Made by a program: the position numbers and the translations under genes
Origin: JABMQF01 sp964563755
GTDB taxonomy: Archaea; Nanobdellota; Nanobdellia; Woesearchaeales; UBA11576
NCBI GenBank assembly: GCA_964563755.1
Contig: CAZLYC010000002.1
Coordinates: 1 to 64,000, forward strand
Direction of reading: 5' to 3'
DNA length: 64,000 nt
Shown: piece after piece, positions 17,659 through 25,649 of the stretch
How the letters are laid out: the number at the start of each line of letters is the position of its first letter
Position numbering within the stretch: position 1 is the stretch's first letter
Notes under the pieces: generated by a model
What the model was told of the DNA's origin: nothing
Seen by the model: the letters and a program-made list of their open reading frames with translations, nothing else
Database searches by the model: none

Positions 17659-18081
17659 ATGAAAAAAGCAAGTTGTATATTCATAACTATCATGATAATT
17701 ATGCTGTCAGGCTGCAGCGAGACAGCTGAAGTCCAAAAAGGAACAGTAGAACAAACACCTGTGCAAATGCCAGACAAGGTTATCATTGACAGTCCTGCAA
17801 ATGTGGCTGCTGTTGAAGGACAAGATTCTGGAACAAATGAATACGTTGAGATAAAAGGATTCGCATTCAATCCCTCATCTATAACTATAAAGAGAGGAGC
17901 AACAGTGACCTGGACGCAGATGGATCCGACCAGGCATGATGTAGTTGAAGACAGCGGAAAGTTTGAATCTCCTCTTCTTTCGAAAGGCGAGAGCTGGAGC
18001 TACACTTTTAACGAAGAAGGTACGTTTACATATTATTGCAGACCACATCCTAAGATGAAGGCAGAAATAATCGTGGAGTGA
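17659..18081 (+). CDS. Cupredoxin lipoprotein (plastocyanin/amicyanin-like)
   Basis: 140 residues. The lipobox is MLSGC (Cys about 19), then a linker, then one cupredoxin domain (about 55–140). The type-1 copper ligands are visible: His in PTRHDVVED, then Cys, His and Met in YYCRPHPKMKAEIIVE. The GFAFNP-x-SITIKRGATVTW start is typical. It is anchored outside the membrane and should carry single electrons. The rubredoxin-like gene follows within 11 bases, suggesting an operon of redox carriers. Confidence 0.93.
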   Translation: MKKASCIFITIMIIMLSGCSETAEVQKGTVEQTPVQMPDKVIIDSPANVAAVEGQDSGTNEYVEIKGFAFNPSSITIKRGATVTWTQMDPTRHDVVEDSGKFESPLLSKGESWSYTFNEEGTFTYYCRPHPKMKAEIIVE

Positions 18082-18091
18082 TGTGAAACAG

Positions 18092-18238
18092 ATGACTGAA
18101 AAAAAATTCTGGCGGTGCAATGTCTGCAATGACATACATTATGGTATAGCTGGACCTGAAATCTGTCCGACATGCGGCGCGAAGAACGCTTATGTCGAGA
18201 TAGAGAATCAGGAAGCGAAGAAAGTCCAGGGGTTCTGA
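18092..18238 (+). CDS. Rubredoxin-like small zinc/iron protein
   Basis: 48 residues: MTEKKFWRCNVC, then a spacer, then EICPTCG. The two CxxC knuckles (Cys 9/12 and 25/28), with an aromatic/Gly region between, resemble the rubredoxin domain found in rubrerythrin, which binds one iron. The stop is one base before the ATG of the FTR gene. The domain could deliver electrons to the hemerythrin or the FTR-linked chain. Being short, it is easily missed. Confidence 0.8.
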   Translation: MTEKKFWRCNVCNDIHYGIAGPEICPTCGAKNAYVEIENQEAKKVQGF

Positions 18239-18239
18239 T

Positions 18240-18506
18240 ATGGATAAGGCAGAACTCAAGAAAATCTGGGAAACATTCACAGAAAAGAATGATTTCATAT
18301 TGAATCCTGATAAAGAGCATGTTGATATCATAGCAGACGGAGTATTCAAGAACGAGAAGAAGTTCGGACTCAAATTATGCCCCTGCAGACTAAGAGACGG
18401 AACTTTTGAGCGTGACCTTGAACTGATCTGTCCTTGTAATTTCAAGACGCATACGACGTGGACTGAGAAAGGCATGTGCTGGTGCGGGCTTTTTGTCAAG
18501 AGGTGA
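18240..18506 (+). CDS. Ferredoxin:thioredoxin reductase, catalytic chain
   Basis: 88 residues. The three active-site motifs of the FTR beta chain are intact: LCPCRL (about 46–49), ICPCNF (about 65–68) and MCWCGLF (about 79–83), together holding the [4Fe-4S] cluster and the redox disulfide. In chloroplasts it passes electrons from ferredoxin to thioredoxin. In anaerobic archaea and bacteria stand-alone chains occur, often with rubredoxin-type partners. The rubredoxin-like gene immediately upstream and the large ferredoxin-like gene 1.1 kb upstream are natural partners (inference). No FTR variable chain is seen nearby. Confidence 0.95.
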   Translation: MDKAELKKIWETFTEKNDFILNPDKEHVDIIADGVFKNEKKFGLKLCPCRLRDGTFERDLELICPCNFKTHTTWTEKGMCWCGLFVKR

Positions 18507-18512
18507 ACGATT

Positions 18513-19076
18513 ATGAAAAATTCTGTCAAGATAAAACCTTACGGGCCATTGATGGCTGAGCACAGGATAATCGAGCAGATGGCTGCGCTCATAAAAATTG
18601 AAGTTAAGAAAATAGAGAAAGAAAAATCAGCCGATCCTCATTTCATCAACGCAGCAGTAGGATTTCTAAGGACTTACGCTGACAGGTGCCACCATGGCAA
18701 AGAAGAAGATATTCTTTTTGAGGCTTTGAAGAGGAAAAAGGTATCTAAGCAGCATTTTGAGACGCTACAGCAGCTTCTTGAGGAGCACACTATAGCTAGG
18801 GGTGTTGTAAGGGCGCTCATCGCAGCAAAAGATAATTATGTTAAAGGAGATAAATCTGCATTGTCTGACATAAAAGCGAACCTATCAAAGCTAGCAACGC
18901 TCTATCCTGCGCACATAGAGCTTGAAGACAAGCATTTCTTCATAGAAGTCATGAAGTATTTCAATGATAAAGAACAGGACAAGATGGTCAGGGATTTCTG
19001 GGAATTCGACAGGAAGATGATACACTCAGAATATAGGGACAAGGTTGTCAAGCTCAAGGAGGATATCTCGAAATGA
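18513..19076 (+). CDS. Hemerythrin HHE-domain protein
   Basis: 187 residues. Di-iron ligands of the HHE fold appear in order: MAEHRIIEQM, RCHHGKEEDILFE, LEEHTIARG and YPAHIELEDKHFF. The family binds oxygen or reduces it, senses oxygen, or protects iron centres. In an anaerobe with superoxide reductase next door an oxygen-scavenging role is likely. The last codons overlap the permease gene by 4 bases (ATGA), so the two are translationally coupled. Confidence 0.93.
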   Translation: MKNSVKIKPYGPLMAEHRIIEQMAALIKIEVKKIEKEKSADPHFINAAVGFLRTYADRCHHGKEEDILFEALKRKKVSKQHFETLQQLLEEHTIARGVVRALIAAKDNYVKGDKSALSDIKANLSKLATLYPAHIELEDKHFFIEVMKYFNDKEQDKMVRDFWEFDRKMIHSEYRDKVVKLKEDISK

Positions 19077-20218
19077 ACAGCAGCAAGATAGACCCTGTCT
19101 GCGGGATGACTGGAACAATCCATGCGCACGGCCATTATTTCTGCAGTGAAGAATGCATAAGGAAGTATGAGAAAAAGCACAAGATTGCGGAAAGTTGCCC
19201 TGAATGCATCGCAGTGCACAAGCATTGGTATCAGGAAAGGATTTACATTGTAAGCATACTCACTCTATTCATACTAATAGCGTCTTATTTCATAGCATTC
19301 CTTAATCCGCTTTTTGAGTCGATGATAGACTATGCAAAGCTCATCTGGTGGGCAGTGCTTCTCGGACTTTTCCTCGGAGGAGTGATTGATTACTTTGTTC
19401 CAAGAGAATATATAGAAAAGTATCTTGGCACGCATAAGAAGAGCTCGATATTCTATGCTGTAGCGTTCGGATTCCTGATGAGCGCTTGTTCTCATGGCAT
19501 TCTCGCGATCGCCATTGAGCTTTACAAGAAAGGCGCAAACACTTCAGCAGTGGTCGCGTTTCTTCTGGCAAGTCCTTGGGCTAATCTGCCGATAACAGTA
19601 TTATTCTTCGGATTTTTTGGCATGAAGGCGCTGCTGATTATAATAAGTGCAATAATAATAGCGATAAATACTGGTCTGATTTACCAGCATCTGGAAAAAA
19701 AGAAGATAGTTGAGTGCGACAAGTGCGGACTCGATAAGAATCATGAATTCTCATTATGGTCAGACATTAAAAAAAGGTTCAAGGAGTACAAATTCACTAA
19801 AGCTGCTGCGTATGATGCAGTGAAAGGAATCTTTTCAGGCGGCTGGTCTCTTGCAAAGATGGTCATGTGGTGGCTTCTTATCGGTATGATAATAGCGTCC
19901 ATGGCAAATGCGTTCGTCCCTGAAGATATGTTTCATAAATATCTCGGGCCAACTCTACTCGGACTCATAATAACCCTTGTTATAGCGACAATAATAGAAG
20001 TATGTTCAGAAGGTTCCGCTCCTCTCGCTTTTGAGATTTTCAGGCAGACTGGTGCATTCGGGAACTCTTTTGTTTTCCTCATGGCAGGGGTCGTGACAGA
20101 TTACACAGAAATCGGTCTTATCTGGTCGAACATCGGCAAGAAAGCAGCTTTGTGGCTTCCGATTGTCACTGTTCCGCAGGTTTTGATTCTGGGGTTCATA
20201 TTCAACATGATTTTATAA
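19073..20218 (+). CDS. YHS-domain permease (SO_0444/ArsP-like metal efflux)
   Basis: 381 residues. It starts with a TRASH/YHS metal-binding segment (DPVCGM, FCSEEC, CPECIA), then about eight membrane helices in two halves. The motifs SACSHGILAIAIELYKKG and EVCSEGSAPLAFE are the paired Cys-Ser/Glu signatures of the DUF318 permease family. A cytoplasmic loop contains ECDKCG. Relatives export copper, zinc or organoarsenic species. The N-terminal metal sensor and the cupredoxin operon suggest copper or another soft metal. It overlaps the hemerythrin gene by 4 bases. Confidence 0.88.
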   Translation: MNSSKIDPVCGMTGTIHAHGHYFCSEECIRKYEKKHKIAESCPECIAVHKHWYQERIYIVSILTLFILIASYFIAFLNPLFESMIDYAKLIWWAVLLGLFLGGVIDYFVPREYIEKYLGTHKKSSIFYAVAFGFLMSACSHGILAIAIELYKKGANTSAVVAFLLASPWANLPITVLFFGFFGMKALLIIISAIIIAINTGLIYQHLEKKKIVECDKCGLDKNHEFSLWSDIKKRFKEYKFTKAAAYDAVKGIFSGGWSLAKMVMWWLLIGMIIASMANAFVPEDMFHKYLGPTLLGLIITLVIATIIEVCSEGSAPLAFEIFRQTGAFGNSFVFLMAGVVTDYTEIGLIWSNIGKKAALWLPIVTVPQVLILGFIFNMIL

Positions 20219-20233
20219 TTAAGAGGTACTCAC

Positions 20234-20728
20234 ATGGCACAAGACAAAAAGAATAAAAAAATAAATATTTTGGCTCTGGTTTCCTGCATAGGACTGTGTC
20301 TTGCGGCGGGCAGCGTCGGGTCTATATTCACAAGTTCATCTGTTGACTCTTGGTATTCTACAATCAACAAGCCATCGTTTAATCCGCCGAACTGGATTTT
20401 CGGTCCGGTATGGACGACACTCTTCATCATGATGGGCGTTTCGCTGTATATGATTTGGTCTGAAGGGACAAAAAAGAAAGAAGTTCGGCAAGCGATGTCT
20501 GTTTTTGGTATGCAATTCGTACTGAACATATTGTGGTCTTTGTTTTTCTTCGGTCTTGAATCGCCGCTGCTTGGGTTGATAGACATATTATTTTTATGGC
20601 TCACGATATTGCTAAACATATTCCTATTCTACAGGATATCGAAGAAAGCAGGCATTCTTTTGATGCCTTATCTTGCTTGGGTGAGTTTTGCGGCAGTCCT
20701 TAACTTCGCGATATTCCTGATAAACTGA
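20234..20728 (+). CDS. tspO: TspO/MBR family membrane protein
   Basis: 164 residues with five membrane helices. Family landmarks are WYSTINKPSFNPPNWIFGPVW (about 38–58), the NILWSLFFFGLESP block (helix 4) and the final PYLAWVSFAAVLNFAIF. TspO proteins bind porphyrins and can destroy them in light or under oxidative stress. The location among heme/iron/oxygen-handling genes suits that. A GAGGTACTCAC leader precedes the ATG. Confidence 0.95.
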   Translation: MAQDKKNKKINILALVSCIGLCLAAGSVGSIFTSSSVDSWYSTINKPSFNPPNWIFGPVWTTLFIMMGVSLYMIWSEGTKKKEVRQAMSVFGMQFVLNILWSLFFFGLESPLLGLIDILFLWLTILLNIFLFYRISKKAGILLMPYLAWVSFAAVLNFAIFLIN

Positions 20729-20737
20729 GGTGCACTT

Positions 20738-21226
20738 ATGAAAAAAGATGATTCAAAAGAAAAGTCAGGATCTGTCGCTCCAGATTTCTGCCTGCTTGAC
20801 TCAAATAAGAAAGAGCACTGCCTTAATGATTACAAAGGCAAGTATGTCGTGCTTTATTTTTATCCGAAGGACAATACTCCTGGCTGCACTCTCGAAGCTA
20901 TAGACTTCAGCAGGCTAAAAGAGGATTTCAAGAAGCTTGGAGCTGTGATTCTTGGTATAAGCAAAGACAGCTGCGAATCGCACCAGAAATTTGTTGACAA
21001 GCAGGGACTTACAATAACTCTTCTTTCAGATGAGGATCATAAAGTCCAGGAAAAGTATGGCGTTTGGCGCCCGAAGGTCTTTATGGGAAGAGAGTTCCTT
21101 GGCACGATAAGAAGCACATTCCTTATCGACAAGAAAGGTAAGATATTGAAGCACTGGGACAAGGTAAGTGCGCTAGGCCACGCTAAGGATGTTCTTGAAG
21201 AGCTAAAAAAAGAAGCGAAAAAGTGA
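20738..21226 (+). CDS. bcp: Thiol peroxidase, Bcp/PrxQ type
   Basis: 162 residues. The peroxidatic Cys is in YPKDNTPGCTLEA (about 47) and the resolving Cys five residues after that helix start pattern is in SKDSCESHQKF, the classical PrxQ arrangement. The conserved Arg lies in IRSTFLIDKKGKI. It removes organic and hydrogen peroxides with thioredoxin-type donors. It follows tspO after 9 bases in the same operon. It is the second peroxiredoxin in the window. Confidence 0.95.
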   Translation: MKKDDSKEKSGSVAPDFCLLDSNKKEHCLNDYKGKYVVLYFYPKDNTPGCTLEAIDFSRLKEDFKKLGAVILGISKDSCESHQKFVDKQGLTITLLSDEDHKVQEKYGVWRPKVFMGREFLGTIRSTFLIDKKGKILKHWDKVSALGHAKDVLEELKKEAKK

Positions 21227-21233
21227 ATTAAGA

Positions 21234-21605
21234 TTATTTTAGTGAACGCACAATTTTCTCGTGCTCTGTCTCCTCTTTTATCAGCTTGCTGAAAAGCTTC
21301 TCTGCGTTCTTGTAGCAGGATTTGTTGAGCTCATACTGGTATAGTTCTTTTACACCCGATTCTTCTCGTAAAGCGTCTTCGCGTTTCTTCATGTCAAGTT
21401 TTCCTTTTGCATCTTTATCAAGCTCGAGCAGGAGTGAGGATATCATCTTAGCATGTCTGAATGAGTCAAATATGAGTTCGTCTATCTTTGACCTGTTTTT
21501 TGCATAGTTCAGGCATTTGGTGTTTTCAAGATAGAATTTGATTACGCTGAATTCTGATTCCAGATTGCGTCTGAGCACGCGCTTAAGGTCGTTTTGAGAA
21601 TACAT
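21234..21605 (-). CDS. Ferritin-like / rubrerythrin-like protein
   Basis: 123 residues, all helical. The Glu/His pattern of a four-helix di-iron protein is visible: LESEFSVIKFY (helix 1), FDSFRHAKMI (helix 2), ELYQYELNKS (helix 3) and IKEETEHEKIV (helix 4), giving two E-x6-Y and two ExxH-like ligand sets. It lacks a rubredoxin tail. It probably stores or oxidises iron or protects from peroxide. It is convergent with the bcp gene (7 bases between stops). Confidence 0.75.
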   Translation of the reverse strand: MYSQNDLKRVLRRNLESEFSVIKFYLENTKCLNYAKNRSKIDELIFDSFRHAKMISSLLLELDKDAKGKLDMKKREDALREESGVKELYQYELNKSCYKNAEKLFSKLIKEETEHEKIVRSLK

Positions 21606-21682
21606 TTGTTCACCTCTAGAACAGGCATGGCCAGATGATATAAAAACGTATCGTAAAGTAGGGCATATCCGCCAAGAAAAGA

Positions 21683-21690
21683 TTTATAAA
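21683..21690 (+). promoter_or_regulatory. TATA box of the 21713 zinc-ribbon gene
   Basis: TTTATAAA is centred 26 bases before the ATG at 21713; the short gene is therefore probably real and leaderless. Confidence 0.6.
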
Positions 21691-21712
21691 TTCGGATTGG
21701 TGCTGATATGTC

Positions 21713-21868
21713 ATGTCAGTCTCATACATCTGCAGGAACTGCAACTACCAGTTCACGAAAAATGATGACAAACGCGTGTCTATGTGCCCTTACTGTGGTA
21801 AGCCAGGCACTCTGAGAACTACAAGCCGCGGCCCAGGCGTTGCCGCGAAGATTGTCAGCGAATCGTGA
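21713..21868 (+). CDS. Small zinc-ribbon protein
   Basis: 51 residues: YICRNCNYQF and MCPYCGKPG supply two CxxC knuckles 18 residues apart, an archaeal zinc-ribbon resembling RpoP/FmdB-like proteins. A basic, Gly/Ser-rich tail follows. The start is fixed by the TATA box. The role is unknown; nucleic-acid or protein binding is likely. Confidence 0.75.
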   Translation: MSVSYICRNCNYQFTKNDDKRVSMCPYCGKPGTLRTTSRGPGVAAKIVSES

Positions 21869-21893
21869 ATCTGTAAATGACAGAAAGCAGGGT

Positions 21894-22760
21894 TTATTTC
21901 TTATGATAATTACAATTCTGACAAAGCTCCAGAAGGTCAAACCTCTTGTTGATGTTTGAAAAGTGGTATTTAACAGCTAAATCAGAGTTCCAGATATCAT
22001 ATAGACTTTTCTCGTTTATGTTTCCAAATATTACTTTACCTTCCATATCTTTGCAGCACAATGAAACATCACCATTCCAAAGTATACACGCTGTGCATAT
22101 AGAATTTGTACAGACGTTTTCTCTCTGCTCAGCAGGGTATTTCAATCCCGCGTAATTGTCGTAGAACCAAACAGCAGCATTTTCTCCCCACGATTTCTTG
22201 AATTCTTTAGTTAAAGAATATGCGTGAGGTGAATAAGATATCATGGATATACTCAACCTGAAATCTCTTTTTTTCCTGAGTTCCAGTAAGTAGGTTACGT
22301 TTCTTTTTACAATCTCAAAATTATTAAGACCAGTTATTTTTTCATGGTCTTCTGGATTGGTTGCATTCAATGACACAGTAATGTGCAGAGGAGTCAATTT
22401 CAACAGGGAATCTATTTTATCATTATCCAGAAGGCTGCCATTGGTGGATATTGCTTTTATGGGTTCCGGGAAGTTTTTCTGTATCAGTTCTAGACGTTCA
22501 ATTATCTTTTCATCCATAAAAGGCTCACCGTGAAGATGGCAGATTATAATATTAGGTCGTATCTGTTTAATCTCAGACAGCAGCTTCTCAAATGTCTGGT
22601 CAGACATAAAACCTTTTTTCCTGGCCATTTTAGAGTGAGGGCAGAAAACGCATCTTGCGTTGCAATTGTTTGTTGTCTCGAACTGTATGATTTTTGGCCT
22701 ATCGTAGGATTTTAAGCGCAGTATTTCTCTTGCCTGTTCGTAGCTTGTTTTGATGTCCAT
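21894..22760 (-). CDS. Radical SAM protein with SPASM-like C-terminus
   Basis: 288 residues from the ATG at 22760, chosen because a TATA box lies 27–28 bases upstream and longer readings run through it. The cluster motif is CNARCVFC (Cx3Cx2C), followed by HGEPFMD and SLNATNPEDHEKI. The C-terminal part has CTACILWNGDVSLCCKD and CQNCNYHKK, the Cys arrangement of a truncated SPASM/twitch domain with an auxiliary cluster. Such enzymes modify peptides or sugars; no precursor peptide gene is evident next to it. It appears monocistronic. Confidence 0.88.
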   Translation of the reverse strand: MDIKTSYEQAREILRLKSYDRPKIIQFETTNNCNARCVFCPHSKMARKKGFMSDQTFEKLLSEIKQIRPNIIICHLHGEPFMDEKIIERLELIQKNFPEPIKAISTNGSLLDNDKIDSLLKLTPLHITVSLNATNPEDHEKITGLNNFEIVKRNVTYLLELRKKRDFRLSISMISYSPHAYSLTKEFKKSWGENAAVWFYDNYAGLKYPAEQRENVCTNSICTACILWNGDVSLCCKDMEGKVIFGNINEKSLYDIWNSDLAVKYHFSNINKRFDLLELCQNCNYHKK

Positions 22761-22783
22761 ACTGACTGAAAATAGGTTAACAG

Positions 22784-22793
22784 CTATAAATTT
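22784..22793 (-). promoter_or_regulatory. TATA box of the radical SAM gene
   Basis: AAATTTATAG (minus strand), centred about 28 bases before the ATG at 22760. Confidence 0.55.
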
Positions 22794-22904
22794 ATTGCAA
22801 AAACAAGTAATATTGTCGCGCATGATTATATCGGAATTTTTTAATTATTGACCGGAATAACACTCAGATAGTCCAGATAATTTTTATATTTATATGGATT
22901 AGCA

Positions 22905-22913
22905 ATATAAAAA
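22905..22913 (+). promoter_or_regulatory. TATA box of the TctA-like gene
   Basis: ATATAAAAA is centred about 26 bases before the ATG at 22934, giving a leaderless start. Confidence 0.55.
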
Positions 22914-22933
22914 CACAACGCGTATATTTTCTT

Positions 22934-24136
22934 ATGTTGATGCATATAATATTAGTGATAATCCTTGGAGTATTCTGCGGAATATTCACAGGCCTGACAC
23001 CAGGCATCCACGTGAATCTTGTGGCCTTGCTTTTATTATCATCTTCGTCTTTCCTGCTGCGGTTCACGAACCCGATAGTCCTCTGCTGTTTTATCATATC
23101 AGTAGCAGTGACGCATACTTTCCTTGATGCTGTGCCAAGCACATTTCTAGGAGCGCCAGACGAAGCGCAAGCGATGAATGCTCTCCCCGCGCACAAGCTT
23201 CTACTGCAGGGAAAGGGTTTCGAGGCAGTGAAGCTTACTATCATAGGTTCTTTCTTATGCCTGCTCCTTTCTGTTGCCGTTGTCCCATTCACTATTCCGC
23301 TTTCTGGATTTGTTTATGAGCTGCTCAAAGGATATGTGGGCTACCTGCTCATCGCGATAATGCTTTTCATGATACTAAAAGACGACAAACGCATTCTGAA
23401 TTTTCTTGTGTTCATGATATCAGGAGTTCTTGGTCTTATCGTGCTTAACATGCCGAACCTAAAAGATCCACTATTCCCTTTGCTTTCAGGATTGTTCGGA
23501 ACTTCAACATTGCTTCTAAGCATATCTGAGAAAGTTTCGATACCAAAACAGGAATTCGATGAGACTATTTTCGTTAAGAAGAAAAACATAATAAAAGCAG
23601 TCTCTGCCGGGACAGCCGCAGGAATACTGACAGGATTTTTCCCAGGTCTTGGGCCTGCGCAAGGTGCGGTGTTGGCATCGCAGTTCGTCAGGAACATAGG
23701 TGATCACGGTTTCATGATACTTGTAGGGGGCATCAATACTGTCAATTTCATCTTCTCGCTTGTTACGCTATACACCATCGAGAAATCCCGGAGCGGAGTT
23801 GTTGTGGTGATGTCAAAACTCCTTGAACAGTACACACTTCCTGTCTTAATCATGTTCCTTTGCACAGCAGTCATCGCAGGCTGTGCCTCAGTTTTTCTTT
23901 CATTGAGGATATCGAAGATATTCGCAAGGCTTGTGACCAAAGTCAATTATTCTTACCTCGCATCAGGTGTGTTGTTTTTCGTCACGCTTATGGTATTTGT
24001 TTTCTCTGGATGGCTCGGGCTTATTGTGCTGCTGGTCTCTACAGCAGTGGGCATCATACCTGCCATGACTGATGTCGCGAGAAATCATCAGATGGGTTGT
24101 CTTATCCTACCAGTCATACTTTTCTTTGTTTTGTGA
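22934..24136 (+). CDS. TctA/DUF112-like membrane permease
   Basis: 400 residues with about ten membrane helices. The two internally related signature loops of the family are present: GIFTGLTPGIHVN (about 16–28) and GILTGFFPGLGPAQGA (about 230–245). The TFLGAPDEAQAMNALPAHKL stretch is typical of the archaeal DUF112 branch. Bacterial relatives form the large subunit of tripartite tricarboxylate transporters. Archaeal ones lack the TctB/TctC partners, as here, so the substrate is unknown. Confidence 0.9.
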   Translation: MLMHIILVIILGVFCGIFTGLTPGIHVNLVALLLLSSSSFLLRFTNPIVLCCFIISVAVTHTFLDAVPSTFLGAPDEAQAMNALPAHKLLLQGKGFEAVKLTIIGSFLCLLLSVAVVPFTIPLSGFVYELLKGYVGYLLIAIMLFMILKDDKRILNFLVFMISGVLGLIVLNMPNLKDPLFPLLSGLFGTSTLLLSISEKVSIPKQEFDETIFVKKKNIIKAVSAGTAAGILTGFFPGLGPAQGAVLASQFVRNIGDHGFMILVGGINTVNFIFSLVTLYTIEKSRSGVVVVMSKLLEQYTLPVLIMFLCTAVIAGCASVFLSLRISKIFARLVTKVNYSYLASGVLFFVTLMVFVFSGWLGLIVLLVSTAVGIIPAMTDVARNHQMGCLILPVILFFVL

Positions 24137-24205
24137 TTGAACACATAAAAAATTTTATAAATAGCGCAGCATTAGTCATTATTATATTATAACCGGGGTG
24201 TTACT

Positions 24206-24781
24206 ATGAGAAAACTTGCAATAATCGCTATTTTGGTTCTTGCTGTTTTTATAATCGGCTGCGGCTCTGAAGCTCCAGCAAAGACAGCATCAAAGACAAC
24301 AACGACAGCATCTAAGACCACAACAACTACCGCTGCAAAAACAACCACTCAGACAGCGACAGCAGCCCAAGAAGCTGCATCTGAAGAAGATGACACGAGA
24401 TCGTACACTGATTCTACAACAGGAGACACCGTCACATTCAGGAAGGTTGACACATACACCAGAGAGAAAGAAGCGACAGAGAAATGCGATATGGACTTCC
24501 CTCTCGAGTGCACAAAGTATTTCGCGAACAGCGGGACTGTCTACCTCACTATAAAGAATATTGACTACAGCTCGAAGCTTAATGAAGTTACTCTGACGCT
24601 TAATGGAGAGGATTGCGACCCGTCAGGCTCATTCATAGAACCGGGCCAGATAAAGCAGTTCGAATGCTATGTGAGTTCAAGCATGGACTGGGTCACTGGA
24701 ACTCTTGAGATGACATACTATAACCCTATGAAGACTCTCAGGGAGAAGAAGACAGGACTTGTGTCTGTTAAGATGGAGTGA
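24206..24781 (+). CDS. Lipoprotein with Thr/Ala-rich linker
   Basis: 191 residues. The lipobox is FIIGC (Cys about 19), followed by a Thr/Lys/Ala-repeat linker (about 25–60) that could be O-glycosylated. A C-terminal domain starts near 85 with paired Cys (KCDMDFPLECTKYF, EDCDPSG, FECYVSS) and an Ig-like strand order (TVYLTIKNIDYS, NEVTLTLNG, TGLVSVKME). It is exported and membrane anchored. A TATA box (TTTTATAAAT near 24152) and a GGGGTGTT site precede it. The plan matches the lipoprotein at 9521. Confidence 0.75.
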   Translation: MRKLAIIAILVLAVFIIGCGSEAPAKTASKTTTTASKTTTTTAAKTTTQTATAAQEAASEEDDTRSYTDSTTGDTVTFRKVDTYTREKEATEKCDMDFPLECTKYFANSGTVYLTIKNIDYSSKLNEVTLTLNGEDCDPSGSFIEPGQIKQFECYVSSSMDWVTGTLEMTYYNPMKTLREKKTGLVSVKME

Positions 24782-24844
24782 TTAAATTTTTAATTTTTTA
24801 TATTTTAGTTATCTTCTGCTAAGTATTCCCGGACAAGCATAACC

Positions 24845-24853
24845 TTTATATAT
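24845..24853 (+). promoter_or_regulatory. TATA box of the L7Ae operon
   Basis: TTTATATAT, with a predicted start about 24875, leaves a leader of roughly 110 bases before the L7Ae ATG, unusually long in this window. Confidence 0.55.
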
Positions 24854-24893
24854 CCCCTTCTTTTTTTCAAAAATCACTCTAGTGAACCATGAG

Positions 24894-24975
24894 AGCCTCT
24901 AAAAAAGGCTTGAGCGAGGAGTATCGATTACTTCTCCTGATTAACAAACAACATTTGAAGCACTTTTCAGTGCGA
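24894..24975 (+). promoter_or_regulatory. Structured leader of the L7Ae operon, possible kink-turn
   Basis: Three hairpins can form: AGCCT/AGGCT (24894–24910), GAGGAGTA/TACTTCTC (24916–24936, 8 pairs including one G·U) and GCACT/AGTGC just before the ribosome binding site (about 24960–24973). Below the second stem, GA (24912–24913) faces GA of CTGA (24937–24940), the tandem sheared pair that L7Ae recognises in kink-turns. L7Ae is known to repress its own message through such a motif in other archaea; here this is inference. Confidence 0.4.
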
Positions 24976-24985
24976 GGTGAGTAAA

Positions 24986-25321
24986 ATGTCAGAGAAAGAG
25001 CTTATTGAAAAGACATACCAGGCAATCGAGAGCGCGAAAGCTTCCGGAAAGATAAGGAAAGGCATAAACGAAGTCACGAAGATAGTCGAGAAAGGCGACG
25101 CAAAGCTTGTTGCTTTTGCAAGCGACATAAGCCCGCCAGAGATAGTCATGCACCTTCCTCTTCTTTGCAAGGAGAAAGGAATACCTTGCGTCAAGGTCGG
25201 CTCTAAAGAAGAGCTCGGAGCTTCTGCAGGACTTACAGTCCCGACATCAGCAGTAGCGGTCTTGAACGAGGGCGATGCCAAGACGATAATAAAAGAGATT
25301 GCTGGCCTCATAGGTCAATAA
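24986..25321 (+). CDS. rpl7ae: Ribosomal protein L7Ae
   Basis: 111 residues from the ATG at 24986 (GAGGTGA 6 bases upstream; a GTG three codons earlier overlaps the site). Family blocks: GKIRKGINEVTK, KLVAFASDISPPEIV, HLPLLCKEKGIP and LGASAGLTVPTSAVAV. It is a 50S protein that also binds kink-turns in C/D and H/ACA guide RNAs and RNase P. It is first in an operon with S28e, L24e and ndk, the usual archaeal order. Confidence 0.97.
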   Translation: MSEKELIEKTYQAIESAKASGKIRKGINEVTKIVEKGDAKLVAFASDISPPEIVMHLPLLCKEKGIPCVKVGSKEELGASAGLTVPTSAVAVLNEGDAKTIIKEIAGLIGQ

Positions 25322-25345
25322 TCCAGCTTGTTGAAGTGATACAAA

Positions 25346-25636
25346 ATGGCTGAACAAAAAACAAGCCCGCCCAGGAAGGGTCCGGCTCAGTCAGAAGAAG
25401 CTGTCAAAGGCGCAGTCTACTTCACTGATGCTTTCCCTGCAAGGGTTGAAGAAGTGATTGACAGGACAGGGTCCAGAGGAGAAGCAATCCAGGTAAGATG
25501 CAAGATCCTCGCTGGCAGAGACCAGAGCAAGATCCTCAGAAGGAACGTCAAGGGCCCGATAAGGGTCGGCGACATACTGATGCTTAGGGAAACTGAAATC
25601 GAAGCAAGAGCTCTCAACAAGGGCAGAAGGAGCTAA
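25346..25636 (+). CDS. rps28e: Ribosomal protein S28e
   Basis: 96 residues. The core from about residue 22 is typical: YFTDAFPARVEEVIDRTGSRGEAIQVRCKI. It ends in the family's VGDILMLRETEIEAR. The first 20 residues (TSPPRKGPAQSEEAVKG) form a basic/acidic extension longer than in many archaea. It is a 30S subunit protein near the mRNA exit. Co-transcribed with L7Ae and L24e. Confidence 0.97.
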   Translation: MAEQKTSPPRKGPAQSEEAVKGAVYFTDAFPARVEEVIDRTGSRGEAIQVRCKILAGRDQSKILRRNVKGPIRVGDILMLRETEIEARALNKGRRS

Positions 25637-25649
25637 GAGGTGCTACACG

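Noticed and set aside
21722..21940. Minus-strand frame overlapping the 51-residue zinc ribbon
   Set aside because: The plus-strand ORF has a TATA box at the right distance and two CxxC knuckles; the minus-strand frame has neither.
24281..24390. Thr/Ala codon repeats in the 24206 lipoprotein as a tandem DNA repeat or CRISPR-like array
   Set aside because: The units are irregular codon-level low complexity encoding a linker, with no constant spacer or repeat length.
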